A program made the translations under genes and the position numbers. A stretch of 64,000 nt of DNA from the NCBI GenBank assembly GCA_949825045.1, contig OX463815.1, positions 28,449,356-28,513,355 on the forward strand, written 5' to 3'. The DNA is from Argyresthia goedartella. Taxonomy: Eukaryota > Arthropoda > Insecta > Lepidoptera > Argyresthiidae. The notes below the pieces were generated by a model. That model was not told the origin of the DNA, ran no database searches, and saw only the letters and a program-made list of their open reading frames with translations. How positions within the stretch are numbered: position 1 is the stretch's first letter; each line of letters opens with the position of its first letter. Positions 20,662 to 30,685 of the stretch are shown here, piece after piece.

Positions 20662-21616
20662 TTACTCGACAGGGGAGAATAGGTTCGTAATCAATGACTC
20701 TCTTCTATCTCCAGATTTTACTTCTCTTTGATAAAAAATTTGGAAGGTCTTAGCAGACTTCCAGTTGCCTCGGGATAGTATGTCATCAATGGGAAAGTGT
20801 TGGGAAACTGCCAGGCGTAGCATTGATGTTTGCATCTTGAAGTAGTTTCTTCAGCCAGCCCCCTATGATTGTACGTGTAGCAGCTTTGGGGTCGCCTGTA
20901 GTACTCACAAACAGATTATCGCACTTAGCAGCAATTCGCCTAGGTTTCCCCAACTCAATGAGGCGGCGTATCCAGTAGATAGGATCCAGTGACTTGTCCT
21001 TATTCTTATTTAGCTTCCATCCCGATTGTTGATGGGTAATGGAGTCAGTTTTGGAGCCAAAAGATGGCCATAAGATTATGCTGTCATCTGAAATAATACA
21101 GTGTTCCTGAGTAACGGTAAGTAAAGTTAAATCGTGTACACGTCTACCCGAGCATAGTAGGAGTAAAGCAGCCGCTCTTTGAGAGGTGGCAAATAAACTT
21201 GATGAATTGCAGGTTCTTTCAGAAAGATGGTTTACAAGGGAGTCTATATCCCAGATGGGGGCTTTGATAGGTTTAGGCTTAGCTAACCCAATGGACTTTA
21301 GGTCTTGTTTTACAAGTGTATGTGAGCTTAGCTTATTACTTTCACTGGGATCACAAAGAGTAGACACTACAGATTTATGAACAAGGATAGTGCTGTATGA
21401 AAGGCCTTCCTTTTGATGTAGATCAGTGAGGAATCGGGCCAGGTCTGAGCCTGTAGGTTTATGTGTATGTACCTTGTGAGTTATGGTCCAGTTTCGCCAA
21501 CGGGTCCAAGCTGGTTTATACGTTCTAAGAGTGGATTCACGCCAGCTCGAACGGAGCAGAGCTTTTTGTTCCTCGCTCCAGTCACTTAGGTGTTCTTGCC
21601 AACCCCACATCTCCAT
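20662..21616 (-). pseudogene. DIRS tyrosine recombinase, frame broken at active site
   Basis: Starts at the ATG at 21616, overlapping the end of the RT frame by 31 nt. The N-terminal half is a SAM-like core-binding region (RSSWRESTLRTYKPAWTRWR and SYSTILVHKSVVSTL). Arg in box I is seen at residues 158-159 (LLLLCSGRRVHDLTLL). The first frame stops at 20786, after ATPGSFPTLSH. A different frame then carries DDILSRGNWKSAKTFQIFYQ, the box with the nucleophilic tyrosine, ending at 20662. The residues around the second catalytic arginine between PGS and the GNW block are missing or garbled, so a small deletion with a frame change is inferred. This copy should not make an active recombinase. Confidence 0.8.
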
Positions 21617-24159
21617 ATCTCCAGCGTCATCTCCGATATGTTGGGGGGCGGACGTCCCGTCGTTACATCGACTAGGACCTGCGACAGGTTCCTTATCGTG
21701 AATGGGGGTGACAATGCGCGGCTCTTCAGGTCTGGTCTCCAGTAAACTTTGTGCCATCTCGGGGCTACGATCAGGTACACACCCAGTGCATTGTTTAAGT
21801 GCGTCAATACTCTGGGAATGAGATAAGGCGGCGGGAACAGCCATGCCAACTTGAAATCCCACTTGCTGCCTAGAGCATCGTACATGCTCGCCTGGTTGTC
21901 GGTTCTGTCCAGTGTACAGTACGTTGGAACCACGTGAGCTCTCCTGGAAGCAAAAAGATCGATTACGGGGGTTCCCCAATTGGCAAACACGACATTTGTT
22001 ATGTTTGACAGGAGATGCCATTCTGGTGGGTCTTTGAGACGTGATAAATGGTCTGCTTCGCAGTTGTAGTTCCCTGCTATGTGATAGATGGACATGTGAA
22101 TGTTGTTTTGGTCCAGTACTTGTAGCACATTCATTGCCAGCTCCGTAAGGGCTATAGATTTCGCCCCTCCCTCTTTTCTTAGATAAGAGACGACAGTTTT
22201 GTTGTCGCACTGTATTAGCAGCGACTGTGAGCTCAGGAGCTGATAATGATGGCGTAAAACATTTAATATGGCCAACATCGTTAGTTGCAATGAAGGTTCT
22301 GCTGGGGGTTGCCATGAGCCTGTTATTGAGATTTCGTTTAATTTGGCCCCCCAGCCGATGTCGCTGGCATCTGTTGTTAGGTAATGAGACGATAGTGGGA
22401 CATGAAGTAGAGTACTCTTCTGACAATTCAACTGCCACCATTCTAACTCGACTAGGGCTTTCGCAACTAGAGGAAAGGTTTTTGTCATCTTTAGTTTCAA
22501 GGCCTTGTTGGCCTGTAACTGTAAATACTGGTAATTTAGACGACCCCTCGGTACAGCAAAACTGGCAAAGTTCAGCAGGCCAATGAGACCTTGTAACTCT
22601 TTGACGGACGTTGTCCGTGTTGTCAAGATTTTGGATACCGTGCAATGTATTTTTGCTACTAACCTCTGAGGAATGTATTTCGCGTTCTGCCATGTGTTCC
22701 ACACAATGCCCAGGTATTCCACTGCCTTCTGTGGGTTGCAAACAGATTTGTCTGTGTTCACTTGCCAGCCTAGGTGGGCGAGCGTGTTCAGTGTCAACGA
22801 CACTTGATTTATGAGAGTGGCTTTGTTTTGATGAGCCAGCATAAAATCGTCGAGATACACGATGATCCGGATACCGTGATCGCGGAGGTATTGTGCTATC
22901 CAGTTGGCAATTGAGGCGAATATTGTCGGTGCTGAACAAAGGCCGAAGGGTAGGCACGTCATTTCCAGTATTTGTGGGTTTTTATCGCCGTACAGAAGGC
23001 GGAGAAACCTTCTGTGGCCTTCGAATACAGGGACATGGAAGTATGCCTGGTGAATGTCCACTTTGGCCAACCAATCCTTGGGTTGTAGAAAATCCGTTAC
23101 CCGATGAACATTTATTAGTCTGAAAAGTCGAGTGTTGACGTATTGGTTCAGATTTTTTAAGTTGAATATGGGCCTCCATGTGCCGTCGCTCTTGGGGCGC
23201 AGGAATATCGGGGAAATAAAGCTGGGCGATGGGCGCACCTTTTCTAGCACACCCTTCGAGATCATGTTTTTCATTATTTTCGACATTTGTTCTGATTCTG
23301 ATGTTTCCACACTGCGACTGTTTGGAATGTGCAATGGTGGTTTCAACACAAAAGGAATGCGGCATCCTTGTATAATTTTTAGAATGTATGTGGGAGCTCC
23401 CAACTGTTTCCAACGATCGTAGAAACTGCGGGTAGAAGTTGAAGGCTCGTACTGTGGCGCAGTATTGTAGCGAGACATTCCTTCCACCCAAAACACATTT
23501 TTAACTCCACCCGCTTTTTCCAATAAAGCATTAAATTTGTCGGCTTCAAATAGATGAGAACCTGACGGCGCAATTTTGCGTAATGTATTTTTTTGGTACT
23601 GGTCTTTTACTGATGAGAGTATGCCTTCTCTGCGGTATTGAATAAGTTCAGCCCGGTGTCCACAGACGAGCTGGAGAGCGTCGTTTGAAATCTTGCTATA
23701 CTCACCATTGGCCAACATTTCTTTGAGCTTTGTATGGATATCGTCGAATCGTAGGTTTTCGACCTGATGCGCCCAGGCTAGAAAGGCTTGTAATTCACTC
23801 AAAAGCGCGTCGCGCTGTTTGAGCAATGCATAGGAAATGCCGGCAAAGGCCTTTTCCATGTTTAAGGTAGTTTTAGATGTATCGTACCTCTTTATCTCGT
23901 CATTAGCTTCAAGGTTAGTGAAACCCGGCGCAAATAAATAGTGTTTTTGGACGTCGGCATATCGGACGTTAATCCAGTCCTGACTATTGAATCGCTGCAA
24001 ATCTTTTAATTGTTGTGTTAGTTCGGGAGACGCCTGCGGGCTCCTTGGTTTTTGTACCAGTAAAAATGTTAAGATCGACCTCGAAAGCCGAGTCAATGTT
24101 GGCGGGCTCGGACTCCTCAACATGACCTTCGTAGAGGTCTCCACTAACATTAGGGTCAA
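21586..24159 (-). CDS. DIRS gag C-terminal part, reverse transcriptase and RNase H
   Basis: 857 codons without a stop. Residues about 45-250 resemble the second half of a DIRS gag (QRFNSQDWINVRYADVQKHY; a helical KAFAGISYALLKQRDALLS region). The reverse transcriptase spans about 280-520, with SPIFLRPKSDGTWRP, KVDIHQAYFHVP and the catalytic YLDD at 435-438. RNase H follows, with LTTDASDIGWGAKL (Asp 597). The C-terminal region (VIDLFASRR from about 732, then FPPPYLIPRVLTHLNNA) is the extension usual in DIRS elements. The protein would copy the element's RNA into DNA. All landmark catalytic residues checked are present. The most likely oddity is at the 5' end, where gag is split between this frame and the upstream one. 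Confidence 0.9.
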   Translation of the reverse strand: MTLMLVETSTKVMLRSPSPPTLTRLSRSILTFLLVQKPRSPQASPELTQQLKDLQRFNSQDWINVRYADVQKHYLFAPGFTNLEANDEIKRYDTSKTTLNMEKAFAGISYALLKQRDALLSELQAFLAWAHQVENLRFDDIHTKLKEMLANGEYSKISNDALQLVCGHRAELIQYRREGILSSVKDQYQKNTLRKIAPSGSHLFEADKFNALLEKAGGVKNVFWVEGMSRYNTAPQYEPSTSTRSFYDRWKQLGAPTYILKIIQGCRIPFVLKPPLHIPNSRSVETSESEQMSKIMKNMISKGVLEKVRPSPSFISPIFLRPKSDGTWRPIFNLKNLNQYVNTRLFRLINVHRVTDFLQPKDWLAKVDIHQAYFHVPVFEGHRRFLRLLYGDKNPQILEMTCLPFGLCSAPTIFASIANWIAQYLRDHGIRIIVYLDDFMLAHQNKATLINQVSLTLNTLAHLGWQVNTDKSVCNPQKAVEYLGIVWNTWQNAKYIPQRLVAKIHCTVSKILTTRTTSVKELQGLIGLLNFASFAVPRGRLNYQYLQLQANKALKLKMTKTFPLVAKALVELEWWQLNCQKSTLLHVPLSSHYLTTDASDIGWGAKLNEISITGSWQPPAEPSLQLTMLAILNVLRHHYQLLSSQSLLIQCDNKTVVSYLRKEGGAKSIALTELAMNVLQVLDQNNIHMSIYHIAGNYNCEADHLSRLKDPPEWHLLSNITNVVFANWGTPVIDLFASRRAHVVPTYCTLDRTDNQASMYDALGSKWDFKLAWLFPPPYLIPRVLTHLNNALGVYLIVAPRWHKVYWRPDLKSRALSPPFTIRNLSQVLVDVTTGRPPPNISEMTLEIWRCGVGKNT

Positions 24160-24469
24160 TCAAGTCATGCCGTGGTTCACAATCATATTCGTGAAATTCG
24201 TGTGTAGCAGCAAGTTGGCTTTTAAGATCTTTAATCTCGTTAAAAAGAAGATCGAACTTACGTTCCTTGATGCGTTTGCGCCGTCGGTACCGCTTCCTGC
24301 GATCGTCGCTTTCCGAGAAACTCGACGAGGACGAACTAGAATTATCGGAGTCCGAAGAGCTCACCGGTTTCCGCCTTTTCTTGCCTTTATCCTTACGCGC
24401 CGCCACGTGCTCCACACTGGACGGAACCTCCGGGGTTTCTTGCTCCATTTTACACAAACGAACGGTCAC
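23984..24469 (-). CDS. DIRS gag-like protein, N-terminal part
   Basis: 161 codons starting a short distance inside the left terminal repeat. It is rich in serine and aspartate (SSSDSDNSSSSSSSFSESDD) followed by a very basic stretch (RRKRYRRRKRIKERK) and a heptad-like segment (LLFNEIKDLKSQLAATHEFH). This suits a nucleic-acid-binding structural protein. The continuation that looks gag-like lies in the overlapping +1 frame, joined near 24030-24060, so either a frame mutation or programmed frameshifting separates them. Confidence 0.7.
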   Translation of the reverse strand: MTVRLCKMEQETPEVPSSVEHVAARKDKGKKRRKPVSSSDSDNSSSSSSSFSESDDRRKRYRRRKRIKERKFDLLFNEIKDLKSQLAATHEFHEYDCEPRHDLIDPNVSGDLYEGHVEESEPANIDSAFEVDLNIFTGTKTKEPAGVSRTNTTIKRFAAIQ

Positions 24470-24639
24470 ACCGTTGGGAATCTTTTATTTGCCTGCAATA
24501 AATCAGAAAATTCTAAGAAATTCTTTAACGAACAGTTGGTTATAATATGCAAAAGAAGTTCTCACGTCACGATGTATAGATTTTTGGCGGGCCGTACTCA
24601 GGAGCTGAGCAGCGACTGTGCCGTGCGAAAATCAAGACG

Positions 24640-24827
24640 CCAATGAAGCTAAATTCGAATTCAACAATCCGAACTGCCTCGGTGGTGTGGTGGGGCGCGC
24701 GCGCAAACAAGGTACCACGCGGCTTAACCGAACATCCGGGCGGGAACGGACGGACCGGATATACGTCACTAGTTTAGCACTGAAAATCAAGGATGTCTTC
24801 TCATGTTTTTAATTAGGCCCTGAATAT
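24640..24827. repeat. DIRS inverted terminal repeat, left end
   Basis: Inverse complement of 19875-20062. The element's extreme left end continues to 24845 (ATCGGTCAAGATATTTAATA), a part not shared with the right end but present in the internal complementary region. Confidence 0.93.
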
Positions 24828-24845
24828 CGGTCAAGATATTTAATA

Positions 24846-26965
24846 ATTTTTAAGTAAATACTGTCATCACATGCCTTACTGAAACAAATTCCTTAGACAG
24901 GTATGTTTACAATTTAACACACAGACAACCTACAACCCTAGAAAAAGCGACGTTCAGAAGCCGCGTAACAAAAGACTATCCAATTAGATTCGACGTTTAC
25001 CCCTAAGAGCCATCCTTATCGGAATAGTGGATCGCTTCTAAGAAGTATCTCTTATTATAAGCTCATATTAATCAAGGGTATACAGGGTGTAAAAGAAAGG
25101 TGTTGTCGTAGTCTAAGCCTTAGAATCTAAGGGATTGTTAGGGACATCATTCGTACGACTTTCACTTTGAAACTGACTTGATCTGAGCAACTTTATTACG
25201 CTTTAATTTAGTTTCACCTGTCCGGGCGCTGTCAGTCTGTAATCAAATCTTGCACGTGAAACTTGACCCACTTCATTGAGCTTTGATTTTGCATGCATAT
25301 GTAAATCGGATGACAATGCAATATGTTTATGACATGGAGCAGGAAGCTGGCCATGGGTTCTCTGTAATAAAATGTCGCAACCTCATCAAGTTGGGACTCT
25401 TGCGACGAGTGCCGCGGCATTCTATGAGGACGTCGTCCATGTGCTGATGGAGTTTGTCCGGAACGAAGACTTTGGGATGCAGATACGCATCCATATTTAT
25501 AAAATGTTCTTAGGTGTAGGTAAAAAAGAGGGTTACGGTTTTCGTATATCAATCATTTTTACGTTACTTCGCAGAGCTGAAACTACTGAATCGATTTTAA
25601 CAAAGGATGTGTCGTTGAATTTGACTTGGAGGCCGTTAGACGTCATTTTACGTAGTCGAGATTTAGTTTGCTTGTCATTAAGTGTTAATGAATATTTTAT
25701 AGTAGGTAGGTTAGGCATTATTTACTAGATGTCAAAATAGTCAAGAAAATAGTCAAGAATTCTTATTTAAACTTTACGGGCCTTACCACAAAAAAATAAA
25801 CTACTATTCAACACTTGCTTAAAAACAAAAACGTACGGGATTTGACAATTTTTTTTAAAGGTTAAACGCTGTTTAATATTTTTTGTAATAACACGGTGTG
25901 TATTTCATATCTCGCGAAAGTTATGGTGATGATGCGATCGAAACTTTTGACTGAAAGATGATCTCTTCACATAGCGCTACACCATTTCTTTCTCGGTTTT
26001 TCGTCTTGTGGAACACAAAAAAAAAACATTTTTTGGGCGCAGTCACAGTCGTACTCTTAGGTACACTTTGGCACAGTAGAATATTTGTATTTTGCCATTA
26101 TAACCATAAAATGACACGCTCACACAACATACACTGAGACAGACTGAGGTGCTACCTATGGCGTGGCGGGCGTGGCAACCAAGTGCGCGGGACGGACATC
26201 GGATAGTGTGATGTGACGTGTCGAGCGTATATGGCTCGACAGCACGTACCAGTTTGAGGAACCTGTGAACTAAAATCGCTGTAACTTCGTCATTTCTTAT
26301 CAGATTGCGATACATTTTTCACAGAATATTTGTTTTTGGTGTCTCTTAAGTACTTGGTTCCAAACGCGAATGATCGTCAATGCGCCGGCGACGACGAAGA
26401 TGGGTACCGCAAAAATTACAATGATATTTGTTATTATTATGATTTGGTTACTCACTGGGGCAGGGATATTAAAAAACGTCTCTTGTAAATTAAATGGCTC
26501 TCATTTAATTTATAAAACCTTGTGTACTTAGTTCATTATTTGTTACTACTTTAGGAGCAACCACAGATATCAATATCTGTGGCAGCAACAGATATAAACA
26601 CATTCTGTGAACAACTCCCTGTGACTGTTACGGTTCATGAGACGCAGCCCGCTGAAGGACGAAGGACAGCAGAGTCTTAATAATAGGGTCAACTATTAAC
26701 AACTGCACTGTAAAAATAATTAATTAATGAGACTATATTAATTATAACACGTTCAGTCTTTACATTTCACAGTTGTTGTTCAGCATTTGAATAAAAAAAA
26801 AAACTTTTCAAACTGTATTGTGTGATATGTTAAATGAAAAGGCTTGTTGCGAGTAGTTTTTTTTTTTCATAATATAAAATACTTAGTGAGAGTTATTCAA
26901 GAAATAAGACTAAAAAGACCATATCTCAAAAATTACTGAACCAAAATTTGAAACATCCTTAAAAA
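24846..26965. other. Intergenic, repeat remnants
   Basis: About 25330-25450 resembles the GGAGCTGGC / CTCTGTAATAA repeat seen again at 28620-28715. About 26560-26690 contains GTGACTGTTACGGTTCATGA and GCAGCCCGCTGAAGG, part of the same dispersed family as 8090-8230. Open frames here (for example 25372-25728) show no domain. No gene is supported. Confidence 0.4.
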
Positions 26966-27056
26966 TAGAATAACATAGCGTCACGCCTTTTCCCAAAAGA
27001 GGTGGCCGACACAATTATGCACAGTTTTTGCCATTTATTCAATTCTCCATTTTTCA
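26966..27056 (-). mobile_element. SINE family C, 3' fragment
   Basis: AATAACATAGCGTCACGCCT, TTTTCCCA and TTATTCAATTCTCCATTTTT match the reversed end of the family C element at 61888. Confidence 0.65.
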
Positions 27057-27298
27057 ATAATTTTGAAATAGATGGTATTTAAGAAAAAAGACAAAGAAAG
27101 TCCCTCCCCTTATCTCCGAAACTACTGATTCTAAAATAAAATAAATACATAATATATTTTAAAACTTATAGGTATTATGGGCACAATTAAGGAAAAACCA
27201 GTTTTTTGCACAGTGATATGGATCATACCCACGCGAGTCTGACTCGAACTTGGCCATTATTTTATGATAATGCAATTGCAACAAAAGACTTCTTCTTT

Positions 27299-28429
27299 TC
27301 AAATTCTATTCTTGTTTAAACCGTGGCACAGTGAATCATTTTCTTGCTCTGTCTTCACGATGACACTACCAGAAACTGATGACATTTCATTTGATTCAAG
27401 GGCAAGGTTAATGTCAGAATTTTTAAAAATTCCCTTTCTTTCTATTAATTTCTCAAATTCATCTTCTTCGTCAAGGTCTTCCAGTTCCTTCTTTATTTCT
27501 ATCTCTATTTCTGAGACTTCATCTGTCATGGGTGCCCTGATTTTATGATTGAATACATGACGCATGGTCTCTATACATGTGCCAGCATTAAATTCTGTAT
27601 AGAAGGCATTATTTGTGTTGGGTGTCACTAAATACTTATCATTACTTGTAGGGTGACTTATTTTCTTAGGGGTAAAATTTTTACCCTTAAGAATCCGTTT
27701 CCGTTTTTGTAATCTTTTTCGTATGTCTGCTCTTCTATGTAATAAATAATTGATAGTGGAGCAATTAAACTCATACTTTTTAGCTAATTCCTCAACAGTT
27801 GCGCCTGCTTTGTAATCATCACAAATAAGATTTTTAGTTTCAGGTGATACCACCGCCGTGCAAAAATTGCCTATGTAATAAACAATTTGATGACTAGTAT
27901 TATATTTTCTTGCAAGATCATCTGGGCTCACACCTTCATTATACTCTTTGTATATTTGGCGTCTCATTTCAATTGATAAATCTTTAGTAGAATGTGTTTT
28001 AGGATTAGTACCCTTTAAAGGCTGTTTTTTTTCTTTTCGTGCACGTAATTCTAGCGGATATTCAGGTAGGTCCATATACTTGTCTTTATATCTCTTAACT
28101 ATGTAACACACAATTCGTCTTACAGTGTTATATTTTCCAGCAAGATTCTCTTCGCTCACACCTTCATTAAACTCTTTGTATATTAGATGTCTTGTTTCTA
28201 TTGGTAAATCTTTAATATATTGAATTTTAGGAATGGTACACATGTATTTCTCGTCCATTCTTGACTGCAACTCAGGTGGGTACGTTTTCTGTATGACCCC
28301 GGTATCTTTGCGGTTGTTTTCGGATGCATTGTTTGATACTACCGGTAGAAGATTAGTCCCATGCTCTTGGGTAAGTTGGGCATATGGATGTAATAGCATT
28401 CTGGCTTTTCCGGCCTTTGGGGAAACCAT
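27299..28429 (-). CDS. Multi-helix-turn-helix protein, single exon
   Basis: 376 codons, intact. Three helix-turn-helix repeats of the Pipsqueak/transposase-like class are seen: about 74-113 (IETRHLIYKEFNEGVSEENL), about 149-188 (IEMRRQIYKEYNEGVSPDDL) and about 194-232 (KNLICDDYKAGATVEELAKK), plus a decayed fourth at about 271-297 (FYTEFNAGTCIETM). Repeats 1 and 2 are close even at nucleotide level, suggesting a recent internal duplication. A basic run (about 232-250) could be a nuclear signal and DNA contact. The tail is acidic (303-330) and has VKTE (358-361), a SUMO-site consensus. There is no transposase catalytic motif or ribonuclease domain. It may be a transcription factor or a domesticated transposase DNA-binding part. 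TTTATT at about 27033 in reverse gives a possible AATAAA. I do not recognise a named orthologue. Confidence 0.7.
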   Translation of the reverse strand: MVSPKAGKARMLLHPYAQLTQEHGTNLLPVVSNNASENNRKDTGVIQKTYPPELQSRMDEKYMCTIPKIQYIKDLPIETRHLIYKEFNEGVSEENLAGKYNTVRRIVCYIVKRYKDKYMDLPEYPLELRARKEKKQPLKGTNPKTHSTKDLSIEMRRQIYKEYNEGVSPDDLARKYNTSHQIVYYIGNFCTAVVSPETKNLICDDYKAGATVEELAKKYEFNCSTINYLLHRRADIRKRLQKRKRILKGKNFTPKKISHPTSNDKYLVTPNTNNAFYTEFNAGTCIETMRHVFNHKIRAPMTDEVSEIEIEIKKELEDLDEEDEFEKLIERKGIFKNSDINLALESNEMSSVSGSVIVKTEQENDSLCHGLNKNRI

Positions 28430-28831
28430 AATGTTGTATAAAATAGCAATAATTTACTTTGAAATAAATTCTTGCTGTTTATAGGTAGGATTTGTTGTCA
28501 TTGCTCTCTATTTATTTGGGTGTTTAAGATTTGTCATACTTATAGAGCGACATAATCATACTTGTAAAATGAACTAAGCTAAGATAAAAAAAAATGTATT
28601 TTAGTCTCAGATGATATCCAAGGTCTGATGATGGAGCTGGCATGTGGTCATCTGAACTCTGTAATAAGCCGGCACAAACCCATCGCGTTTGGGCTCGTCG
28701 GATTTGTCTTGACAAGTAGTCTGGTCCTAGATTAGTTTATTTTTAGGGTTTCGTATTTATTAATTCTATTTAAAACTTATAAAAGCTTATAAAAAAAGAA
28801 GTTTATTCCTTTTTATTCTATAGATACTAAC
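28430..28831. other. Upstream region of the helix-turn-helix gene, with repeat
   Basis: Just upstream of the start (minus strand) is AT-rich DNA with TATTTTATACAACATT immediately before ATG, so any leader must be short or the start lies elsewhere. About 28615-28730 is the dispersed repeat shared with 25330-25450. Confidence 0.4.
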
Positions 28832-29137
28832 TAATAATAATAATAATACCTTGGACACTATTTAAAAACATTGATCTAGCCCCAAACTAACTGCCCGTTT
28901 CAAACAGAACAGCCGTGACCGCAACCCGCTCCAAACTAGGATTCCCTGTATCTTGGGTACTAGACATCGATACACATACTTATATAGATAAATAGTATAC
29001 TTAGATAGATAAACAACCAAGACTAGGGTACAAACATCCGTTCCCATCAAACAAATATTTGCCCCCATCGGGACTCGAACCCGGGACCCTTGACTTCGTA
29101 GGCAGGGTCACTGCCGACTCGGCCATTCGCGTCGTCG
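28832..29137 (-). mobile_element. SINE family B, full length with internal insertion
   Basis: In reverse: a tRNA-like head (GCGAATGGCCGAGTCGGCAG, CCCTGCCTACGAAGTCAAGG, GGTTCGAGTCCC), a body with GTCTAGTACCCAAGATACAG, and a TTTGG-GCTAGATCAATG end with an AAGGTATTATTATTATTA tail. About 53 bp between two CCAAACT copies (28890-28945) is extra relative to the copy at 43811. Confidence 0.8.
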
Positions 29138-30490
29138 TCAACTATAAAATGCTTGAATTAATTATTCTAATTGATTAACATGTGAAAAGAAAAATAATAT
29201 TGTTGTCATCAGAGTCACAGGTGGTGTACTGTACAGCCTGCTATGCATAAGATTTAGGGTGTCATTCACCATCATCATCACATCCATAAGATAATTTCTG
29301 TTGTGGGAACAACAACTTCGGTTGGTATTGTACCCATCATGTGGTCTACCTGTTGGTAGCAATACGATCTCGGTGTAAAAAAAACTCGATAATCGAAACT
29401 AAATCAATATAACAGAGTTTTTATTGCCGCATTCATATTGAAAGTGCGAACTGGTGTGGTTAAAGGATTCACATTACAAAACAACGAATTTGATATCTCA
29501 ATATTTTCGTGCGTTTTATGTTTATGATCTATTGATAAAGTTCAATGTGGATATGTATTGTTTATAACTTAACAGACCAGCCAGAAGACACTTCAACGCT
29601 CCTTTTGCGTCATAGGAGGTCAGCCCAACGTATAAATGTACAAATATAGTGAGACACTTTGACATATCACTTTGTCTACGGCACCTCTGCAGCAGAAAGA
29701 GAGAGAGAGTTTTCTCCCTCAAAATCTTTCGTATATATAGAAATTATGCTCAGATTAATTAATTGACTTTTAGTTCCAAAGGAATGTTGTTGATTCAGAA
29801 ACTAATTTATCAAAAAACAAATCGATCAAGCTTCACGTGTTACTGGCACACGCGTCGAAAATATAAATCAAACATTCTCTTAACGCGACGCCCACCATTA
29901 ATAAAACTGCTTAAAAAATATTTAATAATGCCCACAAAAGCCCTGAGTACAATGCTCGACCCATAAAGGGGGAGCATTTATTATGGCGACAATATATCGA
30001 ATACAAAAAGATAGTGTGACAAAGACGGGTACTTTTTAATAATATCGTCATTTCTCAGCAGTGGACTCTTTCAAAAAGCTATAATGCAATAATTTATCTC
30101 TTTATAAGAGTTTTTTTTTCTCGGTGGGAGCGCAGAGTAGTAACCAGCTGAGATCGGGTGACATTCGAAGCCTATAGTCCTTCACAAAGACATTACAGCA
30201 AGCCTTTTATTGATTGAATACAAAGGTATGTCTTTAGAAAGCATACGGATAAAAACAAGAAAAGCACCATACAGTAGGTATAGTTATCGAATCTCACAAG
30301 TAATAAGCTAGTTGCAGATTTATCAGGGATTTCTGAAGAGGCTAACCAGGTTACTTTTTTCCGGGCGCGCTACGAAACCGAGTCTTTTACAGTTTTGTTA
30401 ACAGACAAGGCGACTGTCGTTTTTTAACGGTTCGCAGGTTTATGACATCACTGACTGAAGACTTTTACCCATTTTGACTAAATATCGACT
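29138..30490. other. Intergenic, unassigned
   Basis: AT-rich DNA with a GAGAGAGAGAG run near 29700. No coding region, RNA gene or clear repeat was recognised. Confidence 0.4.
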
Positions 30491-30685
30491 AACTGGCTGC
30501 ACGCAATCCCGTCAAGAATCGGTACTCTGCTAGACCGTGCCACTCTCGCCGTAAGCCTGCGACTTGGCGTCCATACCGAAACCCATCGCTGCCGCTGCGG
30601 GGTAGACCAACTAGGTCGCCACGGCCTCTCCTGCCAACACAGCGTCCGTCGGGGTGGTCCCGTCCGTCATGCCAGTCTCAATGAC
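30491..30685 (+). pseudogene. Retroelement C-terminal coding relic, 5' piece
   Basis: 65 codons are open, containing [20 protein letters not shown], a [15 protein letters not shown] cysteine block and [11 protein letters not shown]. This arrangement is familiar from the region after the reverse transcriptase in a class of metazoan retroelements. It stops abruptly at the non-LTR insertion and resumes at 32990. Confidence 0.65.

Larger units (their letters stand above)
19827..24845 (-). mobile_element. DIRS-type tyrosine-recombinase retrotransposon
   Basis: A 5.0-kb element on the minus strand: left end at 24845, right end at 19827. It has 188-bp inverted terminal repeats, an internal complementary region near the right end, a gag-like frame, a reverse transcriptase/RNase H frame and a tyrosine recombinase region. 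The direct TAATA at both ends (19827-19831 and 24841-24845) equals the sequence at the junction inside the internal complementary region, as expected for an element that integrates as a circle by recombinase without a staggered cut. The terminal repeats look identical, implying a young insertion, yet the recombinase frame is broken. Confidence 0.92.

Noticed and set aside
22982..23491. 169-codon minus-strand frame within the DIRS element
   Set aside because: A different frame of the reverse transcriptase gene, without its own motifs.
23987..24646. 219-codon open frame on the plus strand
   Set aside because: It is antisense to the DIRS gag/RT start; no domain, and the minus strand explains the sequence.
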